The position numbers and the translations under genes are program-made. The notes beneath the pieces were generated by a model that made no database searches, was not told where the DNA came from, and was given only the letters and a program-made list of their open reading frames with translations. From Sphingomonas sp. FARSPH (lineage in GTDB: Bacteria; Pseudomonadota; Alphaproteobacteria; Sphingomonadales; Sphingomonadaceae): a stretch of DNA of 64,000 bases. Location of the stretch: positions 2,688,501 to 2,752,500 of the forward strand of contig NZ_CP029985.1 in the NCBI RefSeq assembly GCF_003355005.1, in the 5' to 3' direction. This document shows, piece by piece, positions 54,866 through 64,000 of the stretch (positions within the stretch are counted from its first letter, which is position 1; each line of letters opens with the position of its first letter).

Positions 54866-57094
54866 TTACGCCAGCGCCGCTTCCGCTCCCATCAGCGTCG
54901 GGAAGAACGCCTCGTGCGCGTGGCGCAGATCGTCGAGGCTCACCACGTCGTCGCGGTCGGGGCGTTCGAAGATCAGCCGCCTGCCGCCCGTGCGACCCAG
55001 CGGTTCCGCCTCGACGTCTGCGGCATGCGCCTCTGCCAGGAAATCCATCAGTGCGTGATCGTGGACGGTCACGACGTACACGCCCTGGTCCTCCGCGAAG
55101 AACGATCGGGCGCAGCCGAACGGCTGCTTGCGATCGATCATGGCGCCGATGTTGCCGGCCAGCGCCATCTCGGCGAGCGTCACCGCGATGCCGCCGTCGG
55201 AGACGTCGTGCACGGCGGAGAGCTGGCCCTGTTCGATCCCGCGGCGGATCAGGTCGCCGGTGCGGCGCTCCGCGTCGAGGTCGACGGGCGGCGGCGGTCC
55301 GGCGTCGCGGCCCTCGATACCGTGGCATTCGCGCAGATACAGCGACTGGCCGAGGTGGCCGCCGCGCGTGCCGACCGCGAGGATGACGTCGCCGGTGCCC
55401 TTGAACGCGATCGTCATATTGGCTTGCCAATCGGCGAGCAGGCCGACGCCGCCGATCGCGGGGGTGGGCAGGATAGCGGAGCCGCCGCCGGTCGCTTTCG
55501 ATTCGTTGTAGAGGCTGACGTTGCCGGACACGATCGGGAAGTCGAGCGCGCGGCAGGCGTCGCTCATCCCCTCGAGGCAGCCGACGATCTGGCCCATGAT
55601 CTCGGGCCGTTGCGGGTTGGCGAAGTTCAGGCAGTTGGTGACCGCGAGCGGCTTGGCGCCGACCGCGGTCAGGTTGCGCCATGCCTCCGCCACCGCCTGG
55701 CGGCCGCCCTGCACGGGGTCGGCGAAGCAATAGCGGGGGGTGCAGTCGGTGGTGATCGCCAGCGCCTTTGGCGTGTCGTGGACGCGCACCACCGCGGCGT
55801 CGCCGCCCGGGCGCTGGACGGTGTCGGCGCCGACCATATGGTCGTACTGCTCCCAGATCCAGCGGCGGCTGGCGATGTCGGGGGAACCGATCAGCGTCTT
55901 GAGGTCCTTCGCGATGTCGCGGCTTTCGGGCAGTTCCGCGGGCATCGCCGGCGGCACCGTCGGCACGTGCGGGCGATCGTAGAGGGGCGCATCGTCGGCG
56001 AGCGGGGCGAGCGGGATGTCGCACACCACCTCACCATGATGTTTCAGCACCATGCGCCCGGTATCGGTGACGTGGCCGATCACCGCGAAGTCGAGCTCCC
56101 ACTTGCGGAAGATCGCCTCCGCTTCGGGCTCGCGGCCGGGCTTAAGCACCATCAGCATGCGCTCCTGCGACTCGGAGAGCATCATCTCGTAGGCGGTCAT
56201 GCCCGTTTCGCGCTGCGGCACGTCGTCCATGATGAGTTCGATGCCGACACCGCCCTTCGACGCCATCTCCACGCTCGAGGAGGTGAGGCCGGCCGCGCCC
56301 ATGTCCTGGATCGCGACGATGACGTCGGTCGCCATCAGCTCCAGGCACGCCTCGATCAGCAATTTTTCGGTGAAGGGATCGCCGACCTGCACCGTCGGGC
56401 GCTTCTCCTCGGCATCCTCGCCGAAGTCCGCCGACGCCATGGTCGCGCCGTGGATGCCGTCGCGGCCGGTCTTCGACCCGACGTAGACGATCGGATTGCC
56501 GATGCCGCTGGCGGCGGAATAGAAGATTTTGTCCTGATCCGCGACGCCGACGGTCATCGCATTGACCAGGATGTTGCCGTCATAGGCGGGATGGAAGTTC
56601 ACCTCGCCGCCGACCGTGGGCACGCCGACGCAATTGCCGTAGCCGCCGATGCCGTGGACGACGCCCGCGATCAGATGGCGCATCTTGGGATGGTCCGGCC
56701 GGCCGAAGCGTAGCGCGTTCATGTTGGCGACGGGCCGCGCGCCCATCGTGAACACGTCGCGCAGGATGCCGCCGACGCCCGTCGCCGCGCCCTGATACGG
56801 CTCGATGTACGACGGGTGGTTGTGGCTCTCCATCTTGAAGATCGCCGCCTGACCGTCCCCAATGTCGATGACGCCGGCATTCTCGCCGGGGCCGCAAATC
56901 ACCTGCGGTCCGGTGGTGGGCAGCTTCTTCAGGTGGATGCGCGAGGATTTGTATGAGCAATGCTCCGACCACATCACCGAAAAGATGCCCAGTTCGACCA
57001 GATTGGGCACGCGGCCGAGCGCGTTCAGCACGCGCTGATATTCCTCGGGGGACAGGCCGTGTTCGGCGACGATCTCGGGCGTGATCTGGGTCAT
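54866..57094 (-). CDS. purL: Phosphoribosylformylglycinamidine synthase subunit II
   Basis: This 742-residue small-type PurL catalyses the ATP- and glutamine-dependent fourth step of purine synthesis together with PurQ and PurS. It shows the expected [47 protein letters not shown], and the duplicated ATP-binding halves with [21 protein letters not shown] and [19 protein letters not shown]. The length fits the three-subunit form (about 740), so purQ and purS should be elsewhere. It follows the DMT transporter gene by 36 bases. Confidence 0.97.
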   Translation of the reverse strand: MTQITPEIVAEHGLSPEEYQRVLNALGRVPNLVELGIFSVMWSEHCSYKSSRIHLKKLPTTGPQVICGPGENAGVIDIGDGQAAIFKMESHNHPSYIEPYQGAATGVGGILRDVFTMGARPVANMNALRFGRPDHPKMRHLIAGVVHGIGGYGNCVGVPTVGGEVNFHPAYDGNILVNAMTVGVADQDKIFYSAASGIGNPIVYVGSKTGRDGIHGATMASADFGEDAEEKRPTVQVGDPFTEKLLIEACLELMATDVIVAIQDMGAAGLTSSSVEMASKGGVGIELIMDDVPQRETGMTAYEMMLSESQERMLMVLKPGREPEAEAIFRKWELDFAVIGHVTDTGRMVLKHHGEVVCDIPLAPLADDAPLYDRPHVPTVPPAMPAELPESRDIAKDLKTLIGSPDIASRRWIWEQYDHMVGADTVQRPGGDAAVVRVHDTPKALAITTDCTPRYCFADPVQGGRQAVAEAWRNLTAVGAKPLAVTNCLNFANPQRPEIMGQIVGCLEGMSDACRALDFPIVSGNVSLYNESKATGGGSAILPTPAIGGVGLLADWQANMTIAFKGTGDVILAVGTRGGHLGQSLYLRECHGIEGRDAGPPPPVDLDAERRTGDLIRRGIEQGQLSAVHDVSDGGIAVTLAEMALAGNIGAMIDRKQPFGCARSFFAEDQGVYVVTVHDHALMDFLAEAHAADVEAEPLGRTGGRRLIFERPDRDDVVSLDDLRHAHEAFFPTLMGAEAALA

Positions 57095-57130
57095 GGCCCG
57101 CGCCTTTAGGGGAGCGCGGCGGTTTCGTCA

Positions 57131-57571
57131 CTATCCCCGGCGCATCAGGATGACGCCGCCGATGACCAGCGCCGCGCCGGCGAGACGAGGCAGGGTGACG
57201 GGCTCTGCCTTGAGGCCGAGCAGTCCGAAGTGATCGAGGACGAGCGCGGTGGCGAGCTGGCTGGCGATCGCAACGGTGAGTGCGGTGGCAAGGCCCAGCC
57301 GCGGCGCCGCAAAGGCCATCGCCGCGACGAATCCCGCACCGTAGAACCCGCCCAGCCACGCCCAGATCGGCGCGCCCCCCAGCATCGACGGCGCAGTCCG
57401 ATCGAACGCGCCCCATGCCGCCGCGAGGGCAGCCGCGCCGACGAGGAACGACACCAGTGCCGCGAGCAGGACCGAACCGGAATTCTTCGCCAGGACGGCA
57501 TTGGTCGGCGCCTGCGCCGCAAGGCCGATCCCGGCCAACAGAACGGCGATCAGCGGGAATAACGCGGCCAT
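57131..57571 (-). CDS. DMT superfamily small transporter (YdcZ/DUF606 type)
   Basis: This 146-residue protein has five hydrophobic helices, MAALFPLIAVLLAGIGLA, VLLAALVSFLVGAAALAA, APIWAWLGGFYGAGFVAAMAF, AVIASQLATALVLDHFGLLGL-like and LAGAALVIGGVILMRRG. The length and content fit YdcZ-type half transporters that dimerise. It lies eight bases after map and ahead of purL. The substrate is unknown. Confidence 0.85.
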   Translation of the reverse strand: MAALFPLIAVLLAGIGLAAQAPTNAVLAKNSGSVLLAALVSFLVGAAALAAAWGAFDRTAPSMLGGAPIWAWLGGFYGAGFVAAMAFAAPRLGLATALTVAIASQLATALVLDHFGLLGLKAEPVTLPRLAGAALVIGGVILMRRG

Positions 57572-57579
57572 GTCGCCTG

Positions 57580-58407
57580 TTACGCGTAAGGCGGCTGGGT
57601 GTATCCCTTCGGGCTGAGCGTGAAGATTTCGCAGCCGTCTTCGGTGATGCCGATCGAATGTTCGAACTGCGCCGACAGCGACCGGTCGCGCGTCACCGCG
57701 GTCCAGCCGTCGTCGAGCAGCTTCACGTCCGGGCGCCCGATGTTGATCATCGGTTCGATGGTGAAGATCATGCCCGCCTTCAGTTCGGGCCCGGTTCCCG
57801 GCTTGCCGACATGCACGACCTCGGGCGCATCGTGGAACAGGCGACCCAGCCCGTGGCCGCAGAAATCCCGGACGACGCCGTAGCGATGCTTTTCGGCGTG
57901 ACGCTGGATCGCGTGCGCGACGTCGCCCATGTGATTGCCCGGCTTCGCCTGCTCGATGCCCAGCATCAGGCATTCGTACGTCACCTCGACCAGCCGCTTC
58001 GCCTTCAGCGGAACCTCGCCGATCAGGTACATGCGGCTGGTGTCGCCGTGCCAGCCGTCGACGATCGGCGTCACGTCGACGTTGACAATGTCGCCCGATT
58101 TCAGGGTCTTTTCCGACGGAATGCCGTGGCACACGACATGATTGATCGAGATGCACGTCGAATGCGTGTAGCCGCGATAGCCCAGTGTCGCGGGCACGCC
58201 GCCGTTCCCGGTAATGAAGTCGTAGATCAGCCGGTCGAGCTCGGCCGTCGTGACGCCGGGCACCATGTGCGGCACCAGCATGTCGAGCGTTTCGGCGGCG
58301 AGGCGTCCCGCCTTGTGCATCCCGGCGAAAGCGGCGGCGCCATGCAGCTTGATGGCGCCGGTGCGCCCCTCCGGCGCGTCGGAGGTCACGGTCACATATT
58401 CGGTCAT
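57580..58407 (-). CDS. map: Methionine aminopeptidase
   Basis: This 275-residue enzyme has the type I metal site: Asp residues in VNVDVTPIVDG and HGDTSRMY, His in CGHGLGRLF, Glu in IFTIEPMINIG and Glu in QFEHSIGI. His in NHVVCHGIPS is also present. It removes initiator Met from new proteins. The start codon is uncertain: 58407 (MTEYVTV) is chosen, but 58416 (MAAMTEYV) is in frame and neither has a clear ribosome site. It is divergent from the MoaB-like gene by about 50 bases. Confidence 0.96.
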   Translation of the reverse strand: MTEYVTVTSDAPEGRTGAIKLHGAAAFAGMHKAGRLAAETLDMLVPHMVPGVTTAELDRLIYDFITGNGGVPATLGYRGYTHSTCISINHVVCHGIPSEKTLKSGDIVNVDVTPIVDGWHGDTSRMYLIGEVPLKAKRLVEVTYECLMLGIEQAKPGNHMGDVAHAIQRHAEKHRYGVVRDFCGHGLGRLFHDAPEVVHVGKPGTGPELKAGMIFTIEPMINIGRPDVKLLDDGWTAVTRDRSLSAQFEHSIGITEDGCEIFTLSPKGYTQPPYA

Positions 58408-58458
58408 CGCCGCCATATAGCGTAGCGGGCCGGCCTTTACGAGGCTATGCCCGGGGTC

Positions 58459-59217
58459 ATGGCAGACGAGCGTATCTGGACCGCCGCTTTGGTGGTGATC
58501 GGCGATGAAATCCTGTCCGGGCGGACGCAGGACAGGAACATCGCGCAGCTGGCCGCGTGGCTCAACGTCCAGGGTATCCGCCTCGCTGAGGTGCGCGTCG
58601 TCGCGGACCGGCAGGAGGCGATCGTCGAGGCGGTGAACGCCCTGCGCGCGCGCAACGACTATCTGTTCACGACCGGCGGCATCGGCCCGACGCACGACGA
58701 CATCACCGTCGACGCGATTGCGACGGCATTGAAGCTGCCCGTCGTCCACCACCCGGACGCGATGGCGACGCTGGAGGCCTATTACGCGACGCGTGGCGGC
58801 CTGACCGAGGCGCGGGCGCGGATGGCGCGCGTGCCCGAGGGCGCGACCCTGATCCCCAACCGTGTGTCCGGCGCCCCGGGGATCCGCATCGGGTCGATCT
58901 TCGTGATGGCGGGCGTGCCGCACATCACCGCCGGCATGCTCGACGCGCTGACGGGTACACTGGAAGGTGGTCGCCCCGTGGTGTCGGGCACGATCGGCTG
59001 CTGGGTCGCGGAAAGCGAGGTCGCCGACCTGTTGCGCGACGCGGAGAAAACGCACGAAGGCGTCGCGATCGGCAGCTACCCCTTCTTTCGCGACGGCAGG
59101 ACGGGCGCCAATTTCGTCGTGCGCAGCCCCGAACAGGCGCTGGTCGACCGCTGCTTGGCGGACCTGACCGCCGCGTTGGAGGCGGAAGGCCGCGCCGTCG
59201 TCGCAGGCGGCATCTGA
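58459..59217 (+). CDS. MoaB/CinA-like molybdopterin-binding domain protein
   Basis: This protein of about 252 residues begins MADERIWTAALVVIGDEILSG and has DRNIAQLAAWLNVQGIRLAE, DYLFTTGGIGPTHDDITVDAIA and GAPGIRIGSIFVMAGVPH, which fit the CinA/MoaB molybdopterin-binding fold. The C-terminal CinA amidase domain is absent. Sphingomonads carry this short form widely. Its role may be nucleotide pyrophosphatase or molybdopterin related, but is not known. A start four codons earlier (58447) is also in frame. Confidence 0.88.
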   Translation: MADERIWTAALVVIGDEILSGRTQDRNIAQLAAWLNVQGIRLAEVRVVADRQEAIVEAVNALRARNDYLFTTGGIGPTHDDITVDAIATALKLPVVHHPDAMATLEAYYATRGGLTEARARMARVPEGATLIPNRVSGAPGIRIGSIFVMAGVPHITAGMLDALTGTLEGGRPVVSGTIGCWVAESEVADLLRDAEKTHEGVAIGSYPFFRDGRTGANFVVRSPEQALVDRCLADLTAALEAEGRAVVAGGI

Positions 59218-59248
59218 GCCGCCCAAGCGAATTTTCGCCTAAGCGTGG

Positions 59249-59276
59249 TTGACGAGCCTGCGCCCACCGTTAAAAA
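59249..59276 (+). promoter_or_regulatory. Candidate promoter of tRNA-Gly
   Basis: TTGACG (59249-59254) and TAAAAA (59271-59276) are separated by 16 bases and lie about 60 bases before the tRNA. They fit sigma-70-like elements. Confidence 0.4.
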
Positions 59277-59334
59277 CGCTTGAGCCAGTCGTCAGCCATG
59301 TCCGGCGACCGCATCACGGCAAAGCCGCGGCTGC

Positions 59335-59408
59335 GCGGGTGTAGCTCAATGGTAGAGCAGAAGCTTCCCAAGCTTACGACGAGGGTTCGATTCCCTTCAC
59401 CCGCTCCA
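59335..59408 (+). tRNA. tRNA-Gly (anticodon CCC)
   Basis: Acceptor GCGGGTG pairs with CACCCGC, followed by T and an encoded CCA. The D-arm is GCTC/GAGC around AATGGTA. The anticodon stem GAAGC/GCTTA (one terminal mismatch) encloses TTCCCAA, giving anticodon CCC for GGG. The T-arm is AGGGTTCGATTCCCT. The downstream 200 bases are AT-richer than the genome but contain no integrase or direct repeat of the tRNA end. Confidence 0.96.
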
Positions 59409-59626
59409 AGCTCAAATTTTCGCAGCGCGAAATGGGCAGCCTGGTCGACGTGTGACGCGATGCCCAAAGGGGCAGGGCGGTCAGAGGGTACTAATACTTC
59501 CAAAATAAATCGATCTTTTACAGCGTTTTAACGCGCTTGTCTGGGCATTGATCTAAAGTGTTCCGTCCCGAAACGGATTGATCCGCATCACGTTATGTCC
59601 CCGAGTAAAACCTGGGGAGACGACAC

Positions 59627-60184
59627 ATGCCTGTTTCGAAGATGATGATGACGATGGCGTTCGGCGGCCTTGCCGTGCTGGCCGTGCCGGCGGGCGTCGC
59701 GGCGCAGACGAAGATGGTTGGCGGGGCGCCGATGGTCGCGTCGAGAACGATCGTCGAGAACGCCTCTGCCTCGCCGGATCTGACCACCCTGGTCGCGGCC
59801 GTGAAGGCGGCCGGCCTCGTCGATACGCTGAGCAGCCCTGGGCCCTTCACCGTGTTCGCGCCGACCAACGAAGCGTTCAACGCGCTGCCCGCCGGCACCG
59901 TCGACACGTTGCTGCAACCGGCGAACAAGGACCAGCTCACCGCGATCCTGACCTATCACGTTGTCCCCGGGAAACTGGACGCCAAGGCCTTGATCAAGCA
60001 GATCAAGGCCGGCGGCGGCACCGCGACGCTGACCACGGTGCAGGGTGAGCCGATCAAGGCGACGCTGTCGGGCAAGTCGGTCGTGTTGAGCGATGCCAAG
60101 GGCGGTCAGGCTGCCGTCACGATCACTGACGTGCCGCAGAAGAACGGCGTCGTCCATGTGATCGACCACGTGCTGCAGCCATAA
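59627..60184 (+). CDS. Fasciclin (FAS1) domain protein, secreted
   Basis: This 185-residue protein has a signal peptide (MTMAFGGLAVLAVPAGVAAQ). A single FAS1 domain includes PFTVFAPTNEAFNALPAGTVDTLL, LTAILTYHVVPGKLDAK and VVHVIDHVLQP, with the H1/H2 motifs of the family. Such proteins mediate adhesion or are phosphate/stress-induced surface factors in alphaproteobacteria. The start has GGGGAGACGACAC upstream. A hairpin follows its stop. Confidence 0.93.
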   Translation: MPVSKMMMTMAFGGLAVLAVPAGVAAQTKMVGGAPMVASRTIVENASASPDLTTLVAAVKAAGLVDTLSSPGPFTVFAPTNEAFNALPAGTVDTLLQPANKDQLTAILTYHVVPGKLDAKALIKQIKAGGGTATLTTVQGEPIKATLSGKSVVLSDAKGGQAAVTITDVPQKNGVVHVIDHVLQP

Positions 60185-60192
60185 AATGCACC

Positions 60193-60220
60193 GGAAAGGC
60201 GGCGTCCGCGTCGCCTTTCC
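60193..60220 (+). terminator. Hairpin after the fasciclin gene, candidate terminator
   Basis: GGAAAGGCG/CGCCTTTCC arms surround a 10-base loop directly after the stop. A T-run is only partly present within the stem. Confidence 0.6.
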
Positions 60221-60287
60221 CGACGTCGCGAGCCGGGCGCGCGTCGCGCCCGGTCATCGCCGGCTGATCGATTGAGGAGGGAAGATC

Positions 60288-60425
60288 GTGCACAAGCTGT
60301 CTAGGAACGAGCGTATCGCGTTGAAAAGCGCAGCCGTCCTCTTCGTGCTGTTCTGGGTCGCGGTGATCGTGTTCCGGATCGTGCTGATGGCATCGGACAC
60401 GCGCGCCGATGGCTGGTTCACCTGA
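60288..60425 (+). CDS. 45-residue single-helix membrane protein
   Basis: This short gene starts at GTG after a strong GGAGG ribosome site (TTGAGGAGGG). It encodes a Lys/Arg-rich N-terminus (HKLSRNERIALK), a single hydrophobic helix AAVLFVLFWVAVIVFRIVLM and a short polar tail. Its stop is four bases from the stop of the convergent LOV-HTH gene. The codon use is that of the neighbours. The function is unknown. The strong ribosome site and clean membrane helix are the support. Confidence 0.7.
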   Translation: MHKLSRNERIALKSAAVLFVLFWVAVIVFRIVLMASDTRADGWFT

Positions 60426-60429
60426 TCTT

Positions 60430-60993
60430 CTAAAGGCCGGCTTCGACTGCGAGCCGGATGGCGTCTGCGGTGGTGCGGCAACCGAGCGTTTCCAGCGCGG
60501 CGGCGCGGTCTATCTTCACCGTCCGCTCGCTGATCCCCAATTGCCACGCGATCTGTTTGTTGAGTTGCCCCGCAGCGACGAGGCGCAGGATTTCCCGCTG
60601 GCGGTCGGTGAGCCGATCGAGCGAGGCGAGCGGCGCTCTTGGCGCTTCCACCGCGATCTGCGACCCAAGGATGTAGCGCAGGTCGCCCCCGTCGCCGAAG
60701 ATCGGCGCAAGCATCACCGCGTTGCGAAACGGCGTCCCGTCACGCTTGTAGTTCAGGATTTCGACCAGCGTCGCCCGTTCCTCACGCACCGCCTGCCGCA
60801 GCTCCTCGGTCGCCGCGGGTTCCGTGTCCGGGCCGCGGAGGAAGCGACAATTGCGGCCGACGATCTGATCCCGGTCATAGCCGGTCAGCGCGACGAACGC
60901 CTCGTTGCAGGCGATGATCGGCGTATCCGGCAACGTCGGGTCGCTGATTACCGCGGCGATCGCGCTTCCCTCGATCATCTCCAATGGTGACAT
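60430..60993 (-). CDS. LOV-HTH photoreceptor transcription regulator (EL222-like)
   Basis: This 187-residue protein has an N-terminal LOV domain with the flavin-adduct Cys49 in GRNCRFLRG, preceded by NEAFVALTGY. NYKRDGTPFRN supplies FMN-ring residues and YILGSQIAV the conserved Gln. A LuxR-type HTH follows (LTDRQREILRLVAAGQLNKQ, then SERTVKIDRAAALETLG). This is the architecture and size of EL222 from Erythrobacter litoralis, in which blue light frees the HTH to dimerise and bind DNA. The start codon has no strong ribosome site. It converges on the 45-residue membrane gene. Its targets are unknown. Confidence 0.93.
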   Translation of the reverse strand: MSPLEMIEGSAIAAVISDPTLPDTPIIACNEAFVALTGYDRDQIVGRNCRFLRGPDTEPAATEELRQAVREERATLVEILNYKRDGTPFRNAVMLAPIFGDGGDLRYILGSQIAVEAPRAPLASLDRLTDRQREILRLVAAGQLNKQIAWQLGISERTVKIDRAAALETLGCRTTADAIRLAVEAGL

Positions 60994-61100
60994 GTGGCGG
61001 CTTTTTCTGGTTCCAGCGTGCGGTGGTCGGCACGCATCATGCACGCGTTGCGATTGCCCCACAACGACGGCCGGCCGCAGCGATAACCGATTGCTCGACG

Positions 61101-61919
61101 TCAGGGTGCCAGTGCCCGGTCGATCAGCGTGCGTGCATGCGTCCAGGCTGCGGTGCCGGGAGTCACGAGTTCGACGTGACCGGTGTGTGGGATCGTGTGC
61201 AACGCGACCGGATCGCCGGCCGCCTGCGCCAGGGCGCGATAATCGGTCGCGAAGCGATAGGGGATGATCCGATCCTCGCGGCCGTTGACGAGGTCCTGCC
61301 GCACGCCGAGTGGCAGCAGCGGCGGGATCGACGTGTCGGCGTAAGGCGCCGGCCGGTCCACCCCGACGAGTTTCTCGACCACGGCCGTGCCGCAGCCGTT
61401 GTCCGGGCTGGCGGCGGTTGCGGCGAGATCGGGCAGACCGCCTAGCACGACGACATGGTCGATAGGGAGCGGCTGGGATCGATACAGCGGGCTGGTGTGC
61501 GGCAGACGATGGCGGCCCGCCAGCCACAGGGCGAGATGGCCGCCCGCCGAATGGCCGACCGCGATCAGGCGGGATAAGTCGAGCTTGTAGCTGGGCGCCT
61601 CGATGCGGAGCAGATCGGCCGCCGCCGCTGCATCGAGGAAGGTGCCCGGATAGCCGCCGCCAGCGCGATCGACGCCGCGATAATCGATGTTCCACACCGC
61701 ATGGCCGGCGGCGCGCAGGTCGCCCGCAACCCAGTCCATCAGCCGACGGTCGGCGATGCTCGTCTGCCAGCAGCCGCCATGAACCATCAGAACGACCGGA
61801 AAGGGCCCGTCGCCTGCGGGCAGCCACAGGTCGACGCAGTGCATCGCGTCCGGACCGTAAGCAAGCGTCGCGTCAGCGACGGGGCGGGGGCGCGCCGTCA
61901 GATCGTCCCAGGTTAGCAT
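61101..61919 (-). CDS. Alpha/beta hydrolase (esterase/kynurenine-formamidase-like)
   Basis: This 272-residue enzyme has [11 protein letters not shown], a nucleophile elbow [11 protein letters not shown], and downstream [10 protein letters not shown] and HTGHVELV providing Asp and His. The HGG oxyanion motif and GHSAGG resemble carboxylesterase/hormone-sensitive-lipase-like and kynurenine formamidase enzymes. Other kyn pathway genes are not adjacent, so the activity is undefined. There is no signal peptide. The start at 61919 gives [13 protein letters not shown]; the longer frame lacks support. Confidence 0.88.
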   Translation of the reverse strand: MLTWDDLTARPRPVADATLAYGPDAMHCVDLWLPAGDGPFPVVLMVHGGCWQTSIADRRLMDWVAGDLRAAGHAVWNIDYRGVDRAGGGYPGTFLDAAAAADLLRIEAPSYKLDLSRLIAVGHSAGGHLALWLAGRHRLPHTSPLYRSQPLPIDHVVVLGGLPDLAATAASPDNGCGTAVVEKLVGVDRPAPYADTSIPPLLPLGVRQDLVNGREDRIIPYRFATDYRALAQAAGDPVALHTIPHTGHVELVTPGTAAWTHARTLIDRALAP

Positions 61920-62015
61920 GGGCCAGGCTATAATTCCCGCCGCCGCGCCGCGAAAGCCGGCGGATGCGCGCGGCATGCTTTGACGCCCGCCGCCCACCTG
62001 CTAATCGTTCCCGTT

Positions 62016-64000
62016 ATGGCCACCGATTTCCAGGAGCCGCCGATCGGCGTGCTCGACGCGCCCTTCGACAGCGCGCTGTCCGAACGCTACCTCGTCTATG
62101 CGCTGTCGACGATCACCGCGCGTTCGCTGCCCGACGTGCGCGACGGGTTGAAGCCGGTCCATCGCAGATTGTTGTGGGCAATGAGGCTGTTGCGGCTCGA
62201 TCCTGCCGCCGGGTATAAGAAGTGCGCGCGCGTCGTCGGCGACGTCATCGGCAAATATCATCCGCATGGCGATCAGTCGGTATACGACGCGATGGTCCGC
62301 CTCGCGCAGGATTTCGCGCTGCGCTACCCGCTGGTCGACGGGCAGGGGAATTTCGGCAACATCGACGGCGATAACGCCGCCGCCTATCGCTACACCGAGG
62401 CGCGACTGACGCAGGTCGCGATCGACCTGATGGACGGGCTGGATGAGGATGCGGTCGCCTATCGTCCGACCTACAATGGCGAGGAGCAGGAGCCGGAGCT
62501 GTTTCCCGGCCTGTTCCCCAACCTCCTCGCCAATGGTGCGGCGGGCATCGCCGTCGGGATGGCGACCAACATACCGCCGCACAACGCCGCCGAGCTGCTC
62601 GATGCCGCGATCATGCTGGTCGATCGGCCGGATGCGACCGATGCGATGGTCCTGGAGCACGTCAAGGGGCCGGACTTTCCGACCGGCGGACTGGTCGTCG
62701 ACCCGGCGGCGGTGATCGCCGAAAGCTACGCCACGGGGCGCGGCTCGTTCCGCATCCGCGCGCGCTGGGAGATCGAGCGCGAGAAGGGCGGCGGATGGCA
62801 GCTGGTCGTCACCGAGATTCCCTATGGCGTCCAGAAGGGCAAGCTCATCGAGCAGATCGCGGCGCTGATCAACGAGCGCAAGCTGCCGATCCTAGCCGAT
62901 GTGCGCGACGAATCGGACGCGGTGGTGCGCATCGTCCTCGAACCGCGCAGCCGCACTGTCGACCCGCAGGTGCTGATGGACGGGCTGTTCCGCTTCTCGG
63001 ATCTGGAAACGCGCTTCGGCCTCAACCTCAACGTCCTCGACCATGCGCGCACACCGCGGGTGATGAGCCTGCGCGAGGCGTTGAAGGCCTGGGTCGACCA
63101 TCAGTTCGTCGTTCTGCGCCGCCGCACCGAGCATCGGCTGGCGAAGATCGCTGATCGGGTCGAGCTGCTCGACGGTTATCTCGTCGCCTATCTCAACCTC
63201 GATCGTGTCATCGAGATCATCCGGACCGAGGACGAGCCCAAGCAAGTGATGATCGCCGAATTCCGCCTGACCGACCGGCAGGCAGAAGCGATCCTCAACA
63301 TGCGGCTGCGCTCGCTGCGGCGGCTGGAGGAGTTCGAGATTCGCGGCGAACGCGACAAGCTCGACAAGGAACAGGTGGATTTGACGACGCTGCTCGGGTC
63401 CGAGGCGCGGCAGCGCACGCGGATGAAGCGCGATCTCGGCAAGTTGCGCGACCGCTATGGTCCGGACACCGCCCTCGGCAAGCGGCGCACCGGGATCGAG
63501 GAAGCCGGGCCGACGCGCGACATCCCGCTGGAGGCGATGATCGAGCGCGAGCCGATCACCGTCATCTTGTCGCAGCGCGGCTGGATCCGCGCGATGAAGG
63601 GACATGGCGACCTGGCCGCCATGAAGGCCGGGGGGGCGGAGACGCTGAAGTTCAAGGAGGGGGACGGCCCCGCCTTCGCCTTTCACGCGCAGACTACCGA
63701 CAAGTTGCTGCTCGCCGCGGAAAACGGCCGGTTCTACACGCTCGCCGCCGACAAGCTGCCCGGCGGCCGCGGCTTCGGCGAGCCGGTGCGCGCGATGATC
63801 GACCTCGACGGATCGGTCGGCGTCGCCGCCTTCCTCAACGCCCGCGCGCAGGACAAACTGCTGATCGCGGCGAGCGACGGGCGCGGTTTCATCGTTCCGG
63901 TCGCCGATACGATCGCGGAGACGCGAAAGGGCAAGACGGTGATGACGCCGCGTACCGGCGCAAAGCTGATCGTCGTCCGACCGGTCGCGGCCGATGCCGA
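62016..64000 (+). CDS. parC: DNA topoisomerase IV subunit A, 5' part (partial)
   Basis: The gene starts [18 protein letters not shown] and continues to the right edge of the window without a stop, giving 661 residues. The catalytic Tyr126 is in [12 protein letters not shown]. The region around the quinolone-interaction site reads [15 protein letters not shown], with Gln where E. coli ParC has Ser80 and Asp where it has Glu84. Tower and coiled-coil regions ([21 protein letters not shown]) and the first C-terminal blades are present. GyrA would keep Ser and a different N-terminus, so ParC is the better call. There is no upstream partner in the window. Confidence 0.94.
   Translation, partial: MATDFQEPPIGVLDAPFDSALSERYLVYALSTITARSLPDVRDGLKPVHRRLLWAMRLLRLDPAAGYKKCARVVGDVIGKYHPHGDQSVYDAMVRLAQDFALRYPLVDGQGNFGNIDGDNAAAYRYTEARLTQVAIDLMDGLDEDAVAYRPTYNGEEQEPELFPGLFPNLLANGAAGIAVGMATNIPPHNAAELLDAAIMLVDRPDATDAMVLEHVKGPDFPTGGLVVDPAAVIAESYATGRGSFRIRARWEIEREKGGGWQLVVTEIPYGVQKGKLIEQIAALINERKLPILADVRDESDAVVRIVLEPRSRTVDPQVLMDGLFRFSDLETRFGLNLNVLDHARTPRVMSLREALKAWVDHQFVVLRRRTEHRLAKIADRVELLDGYLVAYLNLDRVIEIIRTEDEPKQVMIAEFRLTDRQAEAILNMRLRSLRRLEEFEIRGERDKLDKEQVDLTTLLGSEARQRTRMKRDLGKLRDRYGPDTALGKRRTGIEEAGPTRDIPLEAMIEREPITVILSQRGWIRAMKGHGDLAAMKAGGAETLKFKEGDGPAFAFHAQTTDKLLLAAENGRFYTLAADKLPGGRGFGEPVRAMIDLDGSVGVAAFLNARAQDKLLIAASDGRGFIVPVADTIAETRKGKTVMTPRTGAKLIVVRPVAADA

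Noticed and set aside
59335..59620. tRNA-Gly as an integration site with AT-rich DNA after it
   Set aside because: There is no integrase, no direct repeat of the tRNA 3' end and no island genes; the following gene is an ordinary fasciclin protein.
1..64000. CRISPR arrays, prophage or insertion sequences
   Set aside because: No regularly spaced repeats, Cas genes, transposases or phage structural genes were found.

Overview
The window is high-GC, densely packed chromosomal DNA whose gene content points to a sphingomonad (Alphaproteobacteria, Sphingomonadaceae, most like Sphingomonas). The signs are TonB-dependent receptors paired with an Asp/Asn hydroxylase-like protein, a short LOV-HTH photoreceptor of the EL222 type, a class II DAHP synthase, DUF885 and S9/M28 exopeptidase-like enzymes, an OprB-like porin, and GC-rich palindromic intergenic repeats of the kind scattered through sphingomonad genomes. 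I saw no prophage, insertion sequence or CRISPR array. This assignment is inferred from gene content, not from a marker phylogeny.

Layout. 1-9.5 kb: two TonB-dependent receptors (the first cut by the window edge), a TPR/beta-hydroxylase protein, an M28 peptidase, a glycine-zipper protein and a DUF885 peptidase-like protein. 9.7-16.7 kb: oxidative stress and metals, with katG, a VIT-family transporter, an OprB-like porin, and an NRAMP-like transporter carrying a one-base frameshift. Upstream of the NRAMP gene are a 42-codon leader ORF and a leader RNA with two mutually exclusive pairings. Divergent from it is an RcnR/CsoR-type metal sensor with its own palindromic operator. 16.8-27.2 kb: a GMC oxidoreductase, then a cluster that looks dedicated to 5-oxoproline: ATP-dependent 5-oxoprolinase divergent from a MarR-like regulator, DUF969 and DUF979 membrane proteins and DUF2891. 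Glutaminase, a DUF3253 protein and a ParB-like protein follow. 27.6-32.2 kb: a beta-propeller/phosphoesterase protein, tRNA-Glu(CTC) and class II DAHP synthase. 32.5-40.8 kb: a Pro/Ala-rich membrane protein, an alpha/beta hydrolase, and rplL-rplJ separated from rplA-rplK by a Pho-box-preceded phoX and a PilZ gene on the opposite strand. 41-46.5 kb: an S9 peptidase and a three-gene overlapping operon (CDP-alcohol phosphotransferase, inositol-3-phosphate synthase, sugar-phosphate cytidylyltransferase) that looks like a CDP-inositol route to an inositol phospholipid. 46.4-64 kb: housekeeping genes nadE, an ArsC/Spx-like protein, panB, yfgM-bamB-der, an Hpt protein, map-DMT-purL, a MoaB/CinA-like protein, tRNA-Gly(CCC), a fasciclin protein, a LOV-HTH regulator, a hydrolase, and parC running off the right edge.

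The parts most worth following up are the switch-like leader and small ORF ahead of the NRAMP-like gene, together with the adjacent metal sensor; the 5-oxoproline cluster, whose two membrane proteins have no assigned function; and the CDP-inositol operon. Everything here was read by eye from the sequence. Folding, homology and expression claims are inference unless stated as directly seen.
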